From contig NZ_LRRB01000314.1 in assembly GCF_001646865.1 (NCBI RefSeq), positions 1 to 46,723 of the forward strand: a DNA stretch of 46,723 bases. Direction: 5' to 3'. Made by a program: the position numbers and the translations under genes. This document shows, one piece after another, positions 1 to 8,419 of this stretch. Each line of letters begins with the position of its first letter. The first letter of the stretch is position 1. The notes beneath the pieces were generated by a model that did no database searches, had not been told where the DNA came from, and worked only from the letters and a program-made list of their open reading frames with translations. The stretch comes from Aldersonia kunmingensis. Lineage in GTDB: Bacteria; Actinomycetota; Actinomycetes; Mycobacteriales; Mycobacteriaceae.

Positions 1-524
1 GGACCGGCAGCACCAGCCTCGTCGGCGTGGGATTCGCGCTGGGCGCTGCGGCCTGCTGGGCCGCCTACATCCTGCTCACCCAACGTGTCGGCGATGCGGT
101 GTCGGGCTTCGGCGGGCTCGCGATCTCGATGCCGGTGGCGGCCATCGTCGGTGGCCTGATCGCCGGTCCGGTGACCGTGCCGCAGCTGACCTGGCAGCTT
201 GTCCTGGCCGGTCTTGCGCTGGCGATCCTGCTCCCGATTGTTCCGTTCGCCCTCGAAATGCTGTCGCTGCGCCGGCTGCCCGCGGCCACGTTCGGCACGC
301 TGATGAGCCTGGAGCCGGCGATCGCGATGGTGATCGGACTGGTTGTGCTGCATCAGGTTCCATGGTTCGGCGCGGTGCTCGGCATGGGCCTGGTAGTGGC
401 GGCTGGCATCGGTTCCGCACGCGGAAGCGTGGGGGTTGGGTCCGCGCGCGGAAGTCAGGGCGATCCGGTCAGCGAAGCTCCGTCAGTACCGCCGCCACCG
501 CAAGCAGTGCCGCAGCCGGTCTGA
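1..524 (+). CDS. EamA/DMT-family transporter, 3' part
   Basis: C-terminal part of a drug/metabolite-superfamily (EamA, RhtA-like) inner-membrane exporter. The frame is open from the first bases, so the true start lies upstream. About 170 residues show five hydrophobic segments and the end of the second EamA repeat, with LRRLPAATFGTLMSLEPA, a motif typical of RhtA-like threonine/homoserine exporters, followed by a helix ending in GLVVAAGIGSARG. The last 35 residues are a Gly/Ser/Pro-rich cytoplasmic tail. The 3' end overlaps the convergent DUF2182 gene by 56 bases. The family is clear; the substrate cannot be read from sequence. Confidence 0.85.
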   Translation, partial: TGSTSLVGVGFALGAAACWAAYILLTQRVGDAVSGFGGLAISMPVAAIVGGLIAGPVTVPQLTWQLVLAGLALAILLPIVPFALEMLSLRRLPAATFGTLMSLEPAIAMVIGLVVLHQVPWFGAVLGMGLVVAAGIGSARGSVGVGSARGSQGDPVSEAPSVPPPPQAVPQPV

Positions 525-1164
525 GCCACCGCGCTCCGTCGGTGCGCAGCTGTTCGGCCCAGATGATTGCGGCGATAGGCACCACGAGCCACCACGCGTG
601 CGCCGCGGCGTACATCGGCAGCATCAGCAGTCCACACTCTCCGACGCAACGCGATCCGCTGGTCAGCCCGGCCCGCACGCAACCACGGTCCGCGGCAAAC
701 CCGCGCGGCGGGATCGCGGGCACCCGGTGGCAGTCGCGCAGGAACTCGCGCTTGCCGGGCGTCAGCTGCCACACTGCGGCCGCGGCCAGCGCGACCGGAA
801 CCAGGTCGGCACTCGGGGGCAGCTGCTCGAACACGCCGATTGCCATGGCGCCGAACATGATCCACACGAACAGGTACGCGACGAGGAACAGTGCGGGTCC
901 GCGCATCCGCCGCGTCCACATCCCGTCCAGTGCCACGCGCCGGGCGCTAGGCAAGGCAGTGGGCAGCATCATCGCCACAGTCATCGCCGATGCGGCGACG
1001 AGTGTGGCCGCGGCCGACGAATGCGACCAGCCGTCGGCATGCGACACCGCCACGACCGCCCATGCGAGCCCGGAGACCGCGAAGAACGGCAATTCCGGGT
1101 GCGCCGCCAGGAAGCCTTCCCGCAGGTCGGCGACCCGCGATCGAGAACCAGCCAGCGTCGCCAT
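469..1164 (-). CDS. DUF2182 membrane protein
   Basis: Predicted metal-binding integral membrane protein of the DUF2182 family (231 aa). It has about five to six transmembrane helices, the MTVAMMLPTALP segment typical of the family, and a C-terminal Cys pair (CVGEC) before the last helices. I chose the ATG at 1164, five bases after the stop of the upstream tyrosinase gene, because longer in-frame starts would lie inside tyrosinase and add an Arg-rich non-membrane stretch. The two genes look translationally coupled. DUF2182 has no settled function. Next to a copper enzyme, a role in copper delivery or transport is a reasonable but unproven inference. The 3' end overlaps the convergent EamA gene. 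Confidence 0.8.
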   Translation of the reverse strand: MATLAGSRSRVADLREGFLAAHPELPFFAVSGLAWAVVAVSHADGWSHSSAAATLVAASAMTVAMMLPTALPSARRVALDGMWTRRMRGPALFLVAYLFVWIMFGAMAIGVFEQLPPSADLVPVALAAAAVWQLTPGKREFLRDCHRVPAIPPRGFAADRGCVRAGLTSGSRCVGECGLLMLPMYAAAHAWWLVVPIAAIIWAEQLRTDGARWLRPAAALLAVAAVLTELR

Positions 1165-1169
1165 CGCGT

Positions 1170-2531
1170 TCAGTCCATGACAATCCCGACGCGGCCGAGC
1201 CGGACCGCGCCGGGTTGCTGGTCCAGCCGGCCGCTGAATTCCCCGGCGACTGCGGGCGAATCGCCCTCCGCGGCGATCCAGTTCGGTACGAACGTCACCG
1301 AGACCCGGTCGTTCCACCGCTCGTCGCGGCGCAGCCGGGCGTAGAGATCGGTGACGTCGAAGGCCAGTCGCAGGCTCGCGCCCGCGCGGTCGGCGCCGAA
1401 GAATGACGCGGTGCCCACATAGAAATCGTCGATGGTCGCGGGATCGTCGTCGGGCACGGTGAGATACACCCGGTAGGTCATTGCGGGTAGCTCGCTCGCC
1501 GTCGCATCGTCCACGGTGAGGAAGACGCGACCTTGTGCGCGGCGGGTCGGCGGTGAAACGTCGAACTGCGCCGATTCTGCGGCGCCGCTCAGCGCCACAC
1601 TTCCCTCGCTCGCGCCGATCAGCTCGGTCGGCCGCTGCGCTCGCGGCACATCCTCTCCCGGGGTTGCGGGTGGACCGGAGATGTCCTCGTACCGGTAGTG
1701 CAATTGTGTCAGCGTCGAGGTCACGTCCGCGGGTTGTTGCCGCTGCTCGTTGCCCGACCCGTCACGGAATTTGAAGGTCTGTCCGGTCAGCCACGCAGGA
1801 TCGCTCGGGTTCGAGTTGCCCAGCGTGACCGCCCAGACTTCCCAGAGTCGATCGATATTCGAGTGATGCAGCCAGAACAGCGGGTCGAGGCCGGCTGTCT
1901 CGAACTGGCCGAGCAGCCCGCCCACCGTCGAGTGCACGGTGTTGTGCGGCGTCATCTCGCATGTGCCCGGCCGGGCATCGGGATCCTCGGCGAAGTGGTT
2001 GCGCCCGGTTCGGGCGCCACCGAAACCGCCGATGCCGGCAAACCGGTCGGTGGCCAGCGCGGCGACACTGTCCGCGTCCGTGGCCGGCAGGAGGTCTCCG
2101 ACATCGAGCTGGCGCGGCACCCGCAGCGGGTTCGGTGAACCGTCGGGCAGCGTCGCTGCCAGGAACGACGGCGGAATCGCGCGGGTGGACTCGTCACCGC
2201 CGTAATTCCAGTAGGGCAGCGCCCAGTCGGTTCGGGTCTGCTCATCGACTCCGTCGAGGCCGGTGACGATCCCGCGGACGATGTCCTCGAACCAGTACAG
2301 GTACATCCGGTGCCATGGCAGGAAGTACCAGCTCTGGTGCTGGCACTGGTCGAGAAACTCGTCGCCGGTCGCGTTGCCGTGCACGGCGGCCTGATAGATC
2401 AGGCTGCGTGGGTCGGAATCGGGCAATTGGGTCATAACGCCGATCGCGCGGGCGTAGGCGAGGAGCACTGGATGCCACGGTCCCTGCGCTTCGAGCGTCC
2501 AGACGTCGGGTCGCACCAAATCTGTTGCCAC
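1170..2531 (-). CDS. tyrosinase / polyphenol oxidase (type-3 copper)
   Basis: Dinuclear copper oxidase that would hydroxylate or oxidise phenols to quinones (453 aa). CuA ligands are H51, H65 and H74 (VHGN, CQHQSW, FLPWHRMY). CuB ligands are H196, H200 and H223 (PHNTVHS, DPLFWLHHSNIDRLW). C63 lies two residues before H65, the Cys-x-His arrangement that forms a thioether in fungal tyrosinases. Residues about 310-453 form a beta-rich domain with YRVYLTVP and FYVGTASFFG segments, resembling the C-terminal domain of plant polyphenol oxidases. No signal peptide is visible. I prefer the GTG at 2531 because GGAGAG sits ten bases upstream; an upstream GTG at 2570 has no ribosome site. Divergent from marR, coupled to DUF2182. 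Confidence 0.88.
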   Translation of the reverse strand: MATDLVRPDVWTLEAQGPWHPVLLAYARAIGVMTQLPDSDPRSLIYQAAVHGNATGDEFLDQCQHQSWYFLPWHRMYLYWFEDIVRGIVTGLDGVDEQTRTDWALPYWNYGGDESTRAIPPSFLAATLPDGSPNPLRVPRQLDVGDLLPATDADSVAALATDRFAGIGGFGGARTGRNHFAEDPDARPGTCEMTPHNTVHSTVGGLLGQFETAGLDPLFWLHHSNIDRLWEVWAVTLGNSNPSDPAWLTGQTFKFRDGSGNEQRQQPADVTSTLTQLHYRYEDISGPPATPGEDVPRAQRPTELIGASEGSVALSGAAESAQFDVSPPTRRAQGRVFLTVDDATASELPAMTYRVYLTVPDDDPATIDDFYVGTASFFGADRAGASLRLAFDVTDLYARLRRDERWNDRVSVTFVPNWIAAEGDSPAVAGEFSGRLDQQPGAVRLGRVGIVMD

Positions 2532-2596
2532 AGTGCCGATTCTCTCCGTCGCCGCACCGATTGTCTGCACGAAGCGCGCTGCGCCGAAGAATCTTC

Positions 2597-2625
2597 TTGC
2601 CGGGTGGCACGTGGTCCGATACTTT
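2597..2625 (+). promoter_or_regulatory. marR-MFS promoter
   Basis: TTGCCG at 2597-2602 and TACTTT at 2620-2625 are separated by exactly 17 bases, a good sigma-A-type match. Transcription would start near 2632, about 35 bases before the MarR start. Confidence 0.55.
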
Positions 2626-2632
2626 CGCCATA

Positions 2633-2652
2633 CAACAAGTTGCAGAACGCAA
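2633..2652. promoter_or_regulatory. candidate MarR operator
   Basis: Two overlapping inverted repeats lie at the predicted transcription start: CAAC-N2-GTTG (2633-2642) and TTGC-N5-GCAA (2640-2652). MarR proteins usually bind such palindromes over their own promoter, so autorepression is likely but inferred. Confidence 0.4.
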
Positions 2653-2666
2653 GCATTGGTGGTGTG

Positions 2667-3224
2667 GTGACCGACCCGAAGAATGTGGGAGACCAGGGCT
2701 TTTCCCTAGGCGACCCGCTGTTCGATACCGATCCGTCGGACGAGCCGCTCGCGCGTGAACTCGCCGTGGCCCTCGCGATGCTGCAGCGCGTGCGTGAGCG
2801 AACCTTCGCGCAGGTGACCGACCTCGCAGCGGATCAGCTCGATATCTCGGTCTTCCACTGCTTGCTGCGACTCGAGACCGATGGCCCGATGCGGGCCGGT
2901 GTCCTGGCCGAGGCGATGTATTCCGATCCATCCTCGGTCAGCCGGCAGGTGGCCCAGTTGGTCAAGCGCGGTCTCGTGCAGCGGTTGCCCGATCCGGAGG
3001 ACGGCCGGGCCTGCGTCCTACGCGTCACCGACGAGGGCCAAGCGATGGTCGAGGACATGCGGCGCAGGCGCACGGCGAGTGTCGCCCGGATCGTCACCGA
3101 CTGGTCGAACGACGACCGCGCCGAATTCGTCCGGCTGCTCGAAAAGTTCGTCGTCGACTACGAAAAGTTCCGGCCCGAACTGCTTGCGGCGCTGCGGCGC
3201 CGATTGGATGCCGCGGCGGTCTAG
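2667..3224 (+). CDS. MarR-family transcriptional regulator
   Basis: Winged-helix regulator of 185 aa. The MarR core is clear: helices around LDISVFHCLLRLETDGPM, recognition region SDPSSVSRQVAQLVKRGLV, and the beta-wing RLPDPEDGRACVLRVTDEG. MarR proteins act as dimeric repressors released by small ligands. The gene starts at one of two adjacent GTG codons (2664 or 2667); neither has a strong ribosome site. It lies 35 bases before the MFS exporter on the same strand, the usual arrangement for a ligand-responsive efflux operon, and diverges from tyrosinase, so phenolic compounds are plausible ligands (inference). Confidence 0.9.
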   Translation: MTDPKNVGDQGFSLGDPLFDTDPSDEPLARELAVALAMLQRVRERTFAQVTDLAADQLDISVFHCLLRLETDGPMRAGVLAEAMYSDPSSVSRQVAQLVKRGLVQRLPDPEDGRACVLRVTDEGQAMVEDMRRRRTASVARIVTDWSNDDRAEFVRLLEKFVVDYEKFRPELLAALRRRLDAAAV

Positions 3225-3259
3225 TGCCGCGGGTTATGAAAAAGGGAACGCAACACTCC

Positions 3260-5002
3260 ATGACAGACAGAGCGGTGGGCGCCGACACGGACGCCACCGA
3301 TACGAACGACGTCGACACCAGCCCGGCCAACGCGGGCGTCGACGGCAGCGGTGACGTAACCACTGCCACCGCGCCGGTGGAGTTCACCCACCGGCAGATC
3401 ATGATCATCCTGAGCGGCCTCATCCTCGGCATGCTTCTCGCGGCCCTCGATCAGACGATCGTGTCCACCGCGATCCGCACCATCTCCGACGACCTGAACG
3501 GCTACGCGCTGCAGGTTTGGGCGACGACGGCGTACCTGATCACCGCCACCCTTGCCACACCGCTGTACGGCAAGTTGTCGGATATGTACGGCCGCAAGCC
3601 GTTCTACATTCTCGCGATCTCGATCTTCCTTGTCGGTTCGCTGCTGTGCACCACCGCGCAGACGATGTACGAACTGGCCGCCTTCCGTGCGGTACAGGGC
3701 CTCGGCGCGGGCGGGTTGATGTCCCTCGCACTCGCGATCATGGGCGACATCGTCAGCCCCCGCGATCGCGCCCGCTACCAGGGCTACTTCCTGGCCTCGT
3801 TCGGTCTTGCCAGCGTGATCGGGCCGGTGCTCGGCGGGATGTTCGCGGGCCAGGACGAAATCCTCGGGATCAGCGGCTGGCGTTGGGTGTTCCTGGTGAA
3901 CCTGCCGGTCGGGTTGGTTGCGCTCGCCGTGGTCACCAAGGTGCTGCACCTGCCGCCGCGGCGGGCCGCCTCACTGCGCATCGACTGGTGGGGCACCGCG
4001 CTGCTGGCGGTTGGCATCGTGCCGGTCCTGGTCGTCGCCGAACAGGGCCGGGAATGGGGCTGGACCGAGCCGCGGTCGCTGGCCTGCTACGTCATCGGCG
4101 CGGTAGGGATCGCGGCATTCATCGCGGTGGAGAGATGGATGGGCGACGACGCCCTGATTCCGTTGCGGGTCTTCAGGAACGCCACCTTCGCGCTCGGCAT
4201 CGTCATCTCGGTTGCGGTGGGCGCGGGCATGTTCGGCGGCATCGCGCTGATCCCGCAGTACCTGCAGGTGGCGCGCGGCTCGAGTCCGACGCTGGCCGGT
4301 ATGCAGATGCTGCCCTCGGTGCTCGGCATGATGATCGGCTCGATCGGGTCGGGTCTGGTGATCGCCCGAACCGGCCGCTACCGCATCTTCCCGCTTGCCG
4401 GACTGGCGCTGGCCGCGCTCGGCATGTTCCTGCTGCACTTCGTCGATGTCGACACCGACATGTGGATCGTTATGGCGTTCATGCTGGTGCTCGGCCTCGG
4501 GCTCGGCAACGTCATGTCGCCGATGATGCTGGCGATGCAGAACGCGCTGCCCCCGCGCGATATGGGCGTGTCCACGTCGACCGCCACGTTCTTCCGGCAG
4601 ATCGGCGGCACGCTCGGTATCGCGGCGTTCCTGTCGGTCCTGTTCGCGCAGTTGGCGCCGAACATCGAGGACGAGTTGCGCGCATCGGCGCAGAATCCGG
4701 ACTTCCGGCAGGCGATCGTTGCCGGTGCGCACAGCACAAACGAGGCCGATCAGGCGCTTGCCAGCGGCCTGATGAATCACGATATGTCCGCCGCGAGCGG
4801 GGTGCTCGAGGACAGTTCGATCGTTCAGCAGCTCAGCGCCACGTTGGCCCGCCCGTTCCAGGTCGGGTTCGCCGACGCGATCTCGACGGTGTTCCTCGTC
4901 GTGGCGATCGTGCTCGCCATCGGGGCCGCGCTGGTCTTGTTCTGGAAGGAAATCCCGTTGCGCACCGGGTCCGGGCTCGCCGAGGCGGAACTCGCTGGGT
5001 GA
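3260..5002 (+). CDS. MFS multidrug exporter, DHA2 (14-TM) family
   Basis: Proton-coupled efflux permease of the EmrB/QacA type, about 580 aa. The first helix carries the family motif LDQTIVSTAIRTISDDL; motif A is GKLSDMYGRKPF; the antiporter motif C region reads ASFGLASVIGPVLGG. About fourteen membrane helices are predicted, with an extended external loop before the last one. I chose the ATG at 3260, which gives a short polar N-terminus; an ATG at 3236 and a GTG at 3224 are alternatives. It is co-transcribed with and probably repressed by the MarR protein. The substrate is unknown. Confidence 0.9.
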   Translation: MTDRAVGADTDATDTNDVDTSPANAGVDGSGDVTTATAPVEFTHRQIMIILSGLILGMLLAALDQTIVSTAIRTISDDLNGYALQVWATTAYLITATLATPLYGKLSDMYGRKPFYILAISIFLVGSLLCTTAQTMYELAAFRAVQGLGAGGLMSLALAIMGDIVSPRDRARYQGYFLASFGLASVIGPVLGGMFAGQDEILGISGWRWVFLVNLPVGLVALAVVTKVLHLPPRRAASLRIDWWGTALLAVGIVPVLVVAEQGREWGWTEPRSLACYVIGAVGIAAFIAVERWMGDDALIPLRVFRNATFALGIVISVAVGAGMFGGIALIPQYLQVARGSSPTLAGMQMLPSVLGMMIGSIGSGLVIARTGRYRIFPLAGLALAALGMFLLHFVDVDTDMWIVMAFMLVLGLGLGNVMSPMMLAMQNALPPRDMGVSTSTATFFRQIGGTLGIAAFLSVLFAQLAPNIEDELRASAQNPDFRQAIVAGAHSTNEADQALASGLMNHDMSAASGVLEDSSIVQQLSATLARPFQVGFADAISTVFLVVAIVLAIGAALVLFWKEIPLRTGSGLAEAELAG

Positions 5003-5120
5003 GGCGTTCACAAGGGCAGCGCGGACAACTGCTCAATATGCTCGTCAGTCGACCCGTGAGCTTCGGCTATTCGTTTCGGGCGTAGTGGCAATCTGTGCGC
5101 AGCACTGCGAGTCTTGCGCT

Positions 5121-5627
5121 ATGACGTGGCATATGGGTGTGTTACCGCCAAGGCGATCGAATGAGCTGGCCGCGGTGGCGCATGGGCCTGCGATCTTGGC
5201 GCGAACGACGGGGATTGTGGTGGGATTGCGCTCCATTTTCGCGTATTCATCGGGCCTTGAGATCGCGCTCGTTGTTGCCGCAACCGGGAGCGCCGCCCAG
5301 CTTGTCGCACGCCAGTACACCGCGAGCGCCGAGATCGACCCGATCACCGGAAACCGGCATCCAGCAAACGATCTGGGCGTGGGACTCCGGTTCGGTGCTC
5401 TCGACGATTCAACTGCCCAACCCTTTCAGAGAAAAAGTACCGAGGGTTTCGGCCGCGACCCTGAAAGATACGAACGCGAATTCCTCTTTTACACGAAGGA
5501 GTTTGCGAAGTCCTCCCGGGTCCATTACCGCATCGCCTGGCCCGAGGTCGGACTTCCTACGACCGATGTCATTCTCACACTTCCCGATGCCCAGGTATTG
5601 CGCGACAACATCGTTATCCTGTCCTGA
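5121..5627 (+). CDS. hypothetical protein, first of a pair
   Basis: Protein of 168 aa with no named domain that I can identify. Its layout (an early strand GIVVGLRSIFAYSSGLEIALVV, a middle LGVGLRFGALDDS, and a late HYRIAWPEVGLPTTDVIL before DNIVIL) resembles an unnamed family of short beta-rich actinobacterial proteins; this rests on memory of the pattern, not on a search. There is no signal peptide. The start is uncertain (ATG at 5121 or 5133). Base composition is visibly less GC-rich than its neighbours near 5400-5510, which hints at acquisition by transfer. It is followed 23 bases later by another unknown gene with a strong ribosome site. Confidence 0.6.
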   Translation: MTWHMGVLPPRRSNELAAVAHGPAILARTTGIVVGLRSIFAYSSGLEIALVVAATGSAAQLVARQYTASAEIDPITGNRHPANDLGVGLRFGALDDSTAQPFQRKSTEGFGRDPERYEREFLFYTKEFAKSSRVHYRIAWPEVGLPTTDVILTLPDAQVLRDNIVILS

Positions 5628-5650
5628 ACGCGGCTCGGCCTGGAGGGGAT

Positions 5651-6256
5651 ATGGGTATCCGGATATCGTCGGGACCCCCGCAAGACGATCGAGGGAACAC
5701 GTTGATGCCTGTGCGCGACAGAATCGACGAAGATCTCGGAACCCACCCGGCAGTCAGGCTCGCGAGCGAAGAAGTGCCGTTGATGCATCGCGCTACGGCG
5801 GGGCAGCGATTCGGTCCTGTGCGACTCGTCGAGCGTGACTCCGATGTCGCCGTCGTGTTCGCCGCCGATACGACGCGCTGGGCGGTTCTTGTTCAACAAA
5901 GCGGAGATTCACCGGAGGCATCGCTCATCCTCGGCGTACCGAATCCCCGCGTTGGATTCAGCCGCTCGTTCCGCGCCTCGTACTTGGACCGATTGACTGT
6001 CCATCAAGTCGGTGATCCGTCCGTCGGAAAGGAACCGCCGGAGTTCGGATGGATGTCGCTGAGTGGAATCGCCGCCGAAGGCGTCAAGCGATTCGAAGTG
6101 AGGTCGTCGATCGACACAGACACGGGAGGCGTCGGCGACGACGGAGTAGTTCTGGCGGTGCTCCGCGCACGGTGGCGAGAGAAACTGAACGCCGCCGTCA
6201 CACTCGCCAGCGGCGAGGCCGTCGCCATCCATCACCCCAGCGTGCATAGGCACTAG
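5651..6256 (+). CDS. hypothetical protein, second of a pair
   Basis: Protein of 201 aa that I do not recognise. It starts at an ATG preceded by GGAGGGGAT, one of the strongest ribosome sites in the window. It is predicted to be soluble and beta-rich, with an acidic C-terminal half (SSIDTDTGGVGDDGVV). A segment GWMSLSGIAAEGVKRFEV is followed by VLAVLRARW and AVTLASGEAVAI, a layout seen in several uncharacterised actinobacterial proteins. It lies directly downstream of the 168-aa gene and probably shares its transcript, which ends at the hairpin at 6300-6335. Confidence 0.6.
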   Translation: MGIRISSGPPQDDRGNTLMPVRDRIDEDLGTHPAVRLASEEVPLMHRATAGQRFGPVRLVERDSDVAVVFAADTTRWAVLVQQSGDSPEASLILGVPNPRVGFSRSFRASYLDRLTVHQVGDPSVGKEPPEFGWMSLSGIAAEGVKRFEVRSSIDTDTGGVGDDGVVLAVLRARWREKLNAAVTLASGEAVAIHHPSVHRH

Positions 6257-6299
6257 AGCTGGCACAGCACATGCGCAGAGAACCTTCTCAAAACGAAAA

Positions 6300-6335
6300 G
6301 TGCTCGTGGAGGCGAATTCTCACCTCCACGAGCAC
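6300..6335. terminator. bidirectional hairpin terminator
   Basis: Perfect 13-bp inverted repeat (GTGCTCGTGGAGG and its complement) with a 10-base loop, between the convergent unknown gene and ppa. There is an A-rich stretch on the 5' side (6291-6299), which would give a U-tract for minus-strand transcripts from ppa. Confidence 0.8.
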
Positions 6336-6364
6336 ATTCGTGAATCAACCCTAGTGGGTGTCGC

Positions 6365-6853
6365 TCAGTGGCCCTGTTCCTTCAGGCGCGCGATGGACCG
6401 CTCGACCTCGGCCTCGGCCTCGGCGCGACCAACCCACTCCGAGCCCTTGACGTACTTGCCCGGCTCGAGGTCCTTGTAGCGCTCGAAGAAGTGCTTGATC
6501 GGGTCGAGCTCCCAGGACGGCACGTCGCCGATGTCCTGGATGTGATCCCAGCGCGGGTCGCCCGCGGGCACGGCGAGCACCTTGTCGTCGCCGCCGGCCT
6601 CGTCGACCATCTTGTACATGCCGACGGGGCGGACGGCGACGAGCACGCCCGGCACGACGGCCTCGGGCAGCAGCACCAGCACGTCGAGCGGGTCGCCGTC
6701 CTCACCGAGGGTGTCCTCGATGTAGCCGTAGTTGGCCGGGTAGACCATCGACGTGTAGAGGTACCGATCGAGCCTGAGACGGCCCGACTCATGATCGACC
6801 TCGTACTTGTTCCGCGATCCCTTCGGAATCTCGATGGTTGCGTCGAACTCCAC
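6365..6853 (-). CDS. ppa: inorganic pyrophosphatase (family I)
   Basis: Soluble Mg-dependent pyrophosphatase that hydrolyses PPi to two phosphates and so drives biosynthetic reactions. The 162-aa length is normal for the bacterial hexameric enzyme. Visible motifs are [14 protein letters not shown], the tyrosine-rich [24 protein letters not shown] with metal-binding Asp residues at 52, 54 and 57, and the later [11 protein letters not shown] and [14 protein letters not shown] segments. The gene is divergent from dacB across about 105 bases, the same arrangement as in M. tuberculosis. A conserved single-copy housekeeping gene. Confidence 0.97.
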   Translation of the reverse strand: MEFDATIEIPKGSRNKYEVDHESGRLRLDRYLYTSMVYPANYGYIEDTLGEDGDPLDVLVLLPEAVVPGVLVAVRPVGMYKMVDEAGGDDKVLAVPAGDPRWDHIQDIGDVPSWELDPIKHFFERYKDLEPGKYVKGSEWVGRAEAEAEVERSIARLKEQGH

Positions 6854-6958
6854 GCTGCACTCCTCTTTGGCGGATTTCCCCCGGCATTTCGTCGGTGGAA
6901 GGGTATCGCGTCGAGGATATTCTGGGCTGTGAGGTCCACTCTCAGGGACGGAGACTAG

Positions 6959-8419
6959 TTGGCGGGGCAGCCGATCAAGACATCACCGCAGCCTGCCACG
7001 ATGCAGCGCAGGAAGGTCATGGGCTCGGTCGCGACAATGCGCCGCCGGCGGCGAAATCAAATCATTCTCTCGATGATCGCGGTTGCGGTCCTGCTGGTCG
7101 GGGTCGTCGTGGTGACCGCGACATCGCCGTGGGACGGATCCGGCAGCGAGGCACTCACTACAGCGCCCGCACCGCCTCCCGTGTTGCCCGCGCCGCAGGT
7201 CATGGCGGTTCCACAGGGTGCGCCCATGCCGGTGCCCGCGGTGCTCGGCGCCGCGCTGGCCCCGGTCATCGCGAATCCGGCGCTGGGCCGGTTCGCCGGT
7301 GTCGTGACCGATGCAGCGACGGGCACCGTGCTGTGGGGCGTCGATCCGGACACGCCGCTCACCCCGGCCTCCACGGCCAAAATCCTCACCTCGGCCGCCG
7401 CGCTCCTCGCACTGCCGATCGATCACCGGGTGAGCACCGACGTCGTGCGCGGCGACGCACCCAACGAGCTCGTCCTGGTGGGCCGCGGTGATCCGACGCT
7501 GACCGCGCAGCCGATCGGCGCACCGAACTTCTATCCCGGGGCCGCACGCATCGAGGACCTCGCCGAACAGGTGCGCCGCAGCGGCGTCGCGGCGGACACG
7601 ATCCTCGTGGATACCAGCGCGTACTCGGGGCCGACGATGGCCGAGGGTTGGGTGCCTGCCGACATCGCCGGCGGGTTCATTGCTCCCATCGAACCGGTGA
7701 TGCTCGACGGTGGACGGATCGTTCCGCTCGAGGACGAGTCGCCGCGTACGCCCACGCCGGCGCTGGATGCGGGACGCGCGCTTGCGATCGCGCTCGGCAT
7801 CGACCCGGCGAACGTGCGGTTCGGCGCCGCGCCCGCGGGGGCCGCACCGGTCGCGGTCGTGCAGTCGGCGCCGCTGCGGGACCGACTCGGGCAGATGATG
7901 TGGCGCTCGGACAACGTGCTCGCGGAAGCGATCGGCAGGGAACTGGCGATCGACCTCGCGGGTGACCGGACCGCGCAGGCCGGATCGTTCGACGGCGCGG
8001 TCCGAGCAGTCACCGACACGCTCTCGGGCGCTGGTGTCGATCTCGCCGGGGTACGGCTGTCCGACGTCAGTGGTCTGTCGGTGAACGATCTGGCGCCGGC
8101 GCGGGCGCTCGGCCGGATCGTCGCCATGGCCGCCGGCCCGGATGAAACCGAACTGCGGCCGATGTTGGACTACCTACCGGTGGCGGGCGCGACGGGCACG
8201 CTCGCCGATCGCTACGCCGCGGGGGATCGGGCCGGGGCCGGCTGGGTCCGGGCCAAAACGGGGACACTCTCGGAGGCAAGTGCATTGGTGGGTTCGGTGA
8301 TCGACGTCGACCAGCGAGTGCTGACATTCGCGCTCCTGTCCAACGGCACGCCACCTGTGGACAGTCGGCCGGCACTCGACGCGGTGGCAGGAACACTGCG
8401 ATCCTGTGGGTGCCGATGA
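6959..8419 (+). CDS. dacB: D-alanyl-D-alanine carboxypeptidase (PBP4/DacB)
   Basis: Class C low-molecular-weight penicillin-binding protein of the S13 peptidase family (486 aa) that trims or cleaves peptidoglycan cross-links outside the membrane. An Arg-rich N-terminus (28-33) precedes one membrane helix at about 34-54, then an Ala/Pro-rich linker. The three catalytic motifs are S138-T-A-K141 in [12 protein letters not shown]317-D-N319 in WRSDNVLAE, and K433-T-G435 in RAKTGTL. It starts at a TTG with GGAG five bases upstream. Its stop overlaps the start of the next gene (ATGA), so the two are translationally coupled. Confidence 0.93.
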   Translation: MAGQPIKTSPQPATMQRRKVMGSVATMRRRRRNQIILSMIAVAVLLVGVVVVTATSPWDGSGSEALTTAPAPPPVLPAPQVMAVPQGAPMPVPAVLGAALAPVIANPALGRFAGVVTDAATGTVLWGVDPDTPLTPASTAKILTSAAALLALPIDHRVSTDVVRGDAPNELVLVGRGDPTLTAQPIGAPNFYPGAARIEDLAEQVRRSGVAADTILVDTSAYSGPTMAEGWVPADIAGGFIAPIEPVMLDGGRIVPLEDESPRTPTPALDAGRALAIALGIDPANVRFGAAPAGAAPVAVVQSAPLRDRLGQMMWRSDNVLAEAIGRELAIDLAGDRTAQAGSFDGAVRAVTDTLSGAGVDLAGVRLSDVSGLSVNDLAPARALGRIVAMAAGPDETELRPMLDYLPVAGATGTLADRYAAGDRAGAGWVRAKTGTLSEASALVGSVIDVDQRVLTFALLSNGTPPVDSRPALDAVAGTLRSCGCR

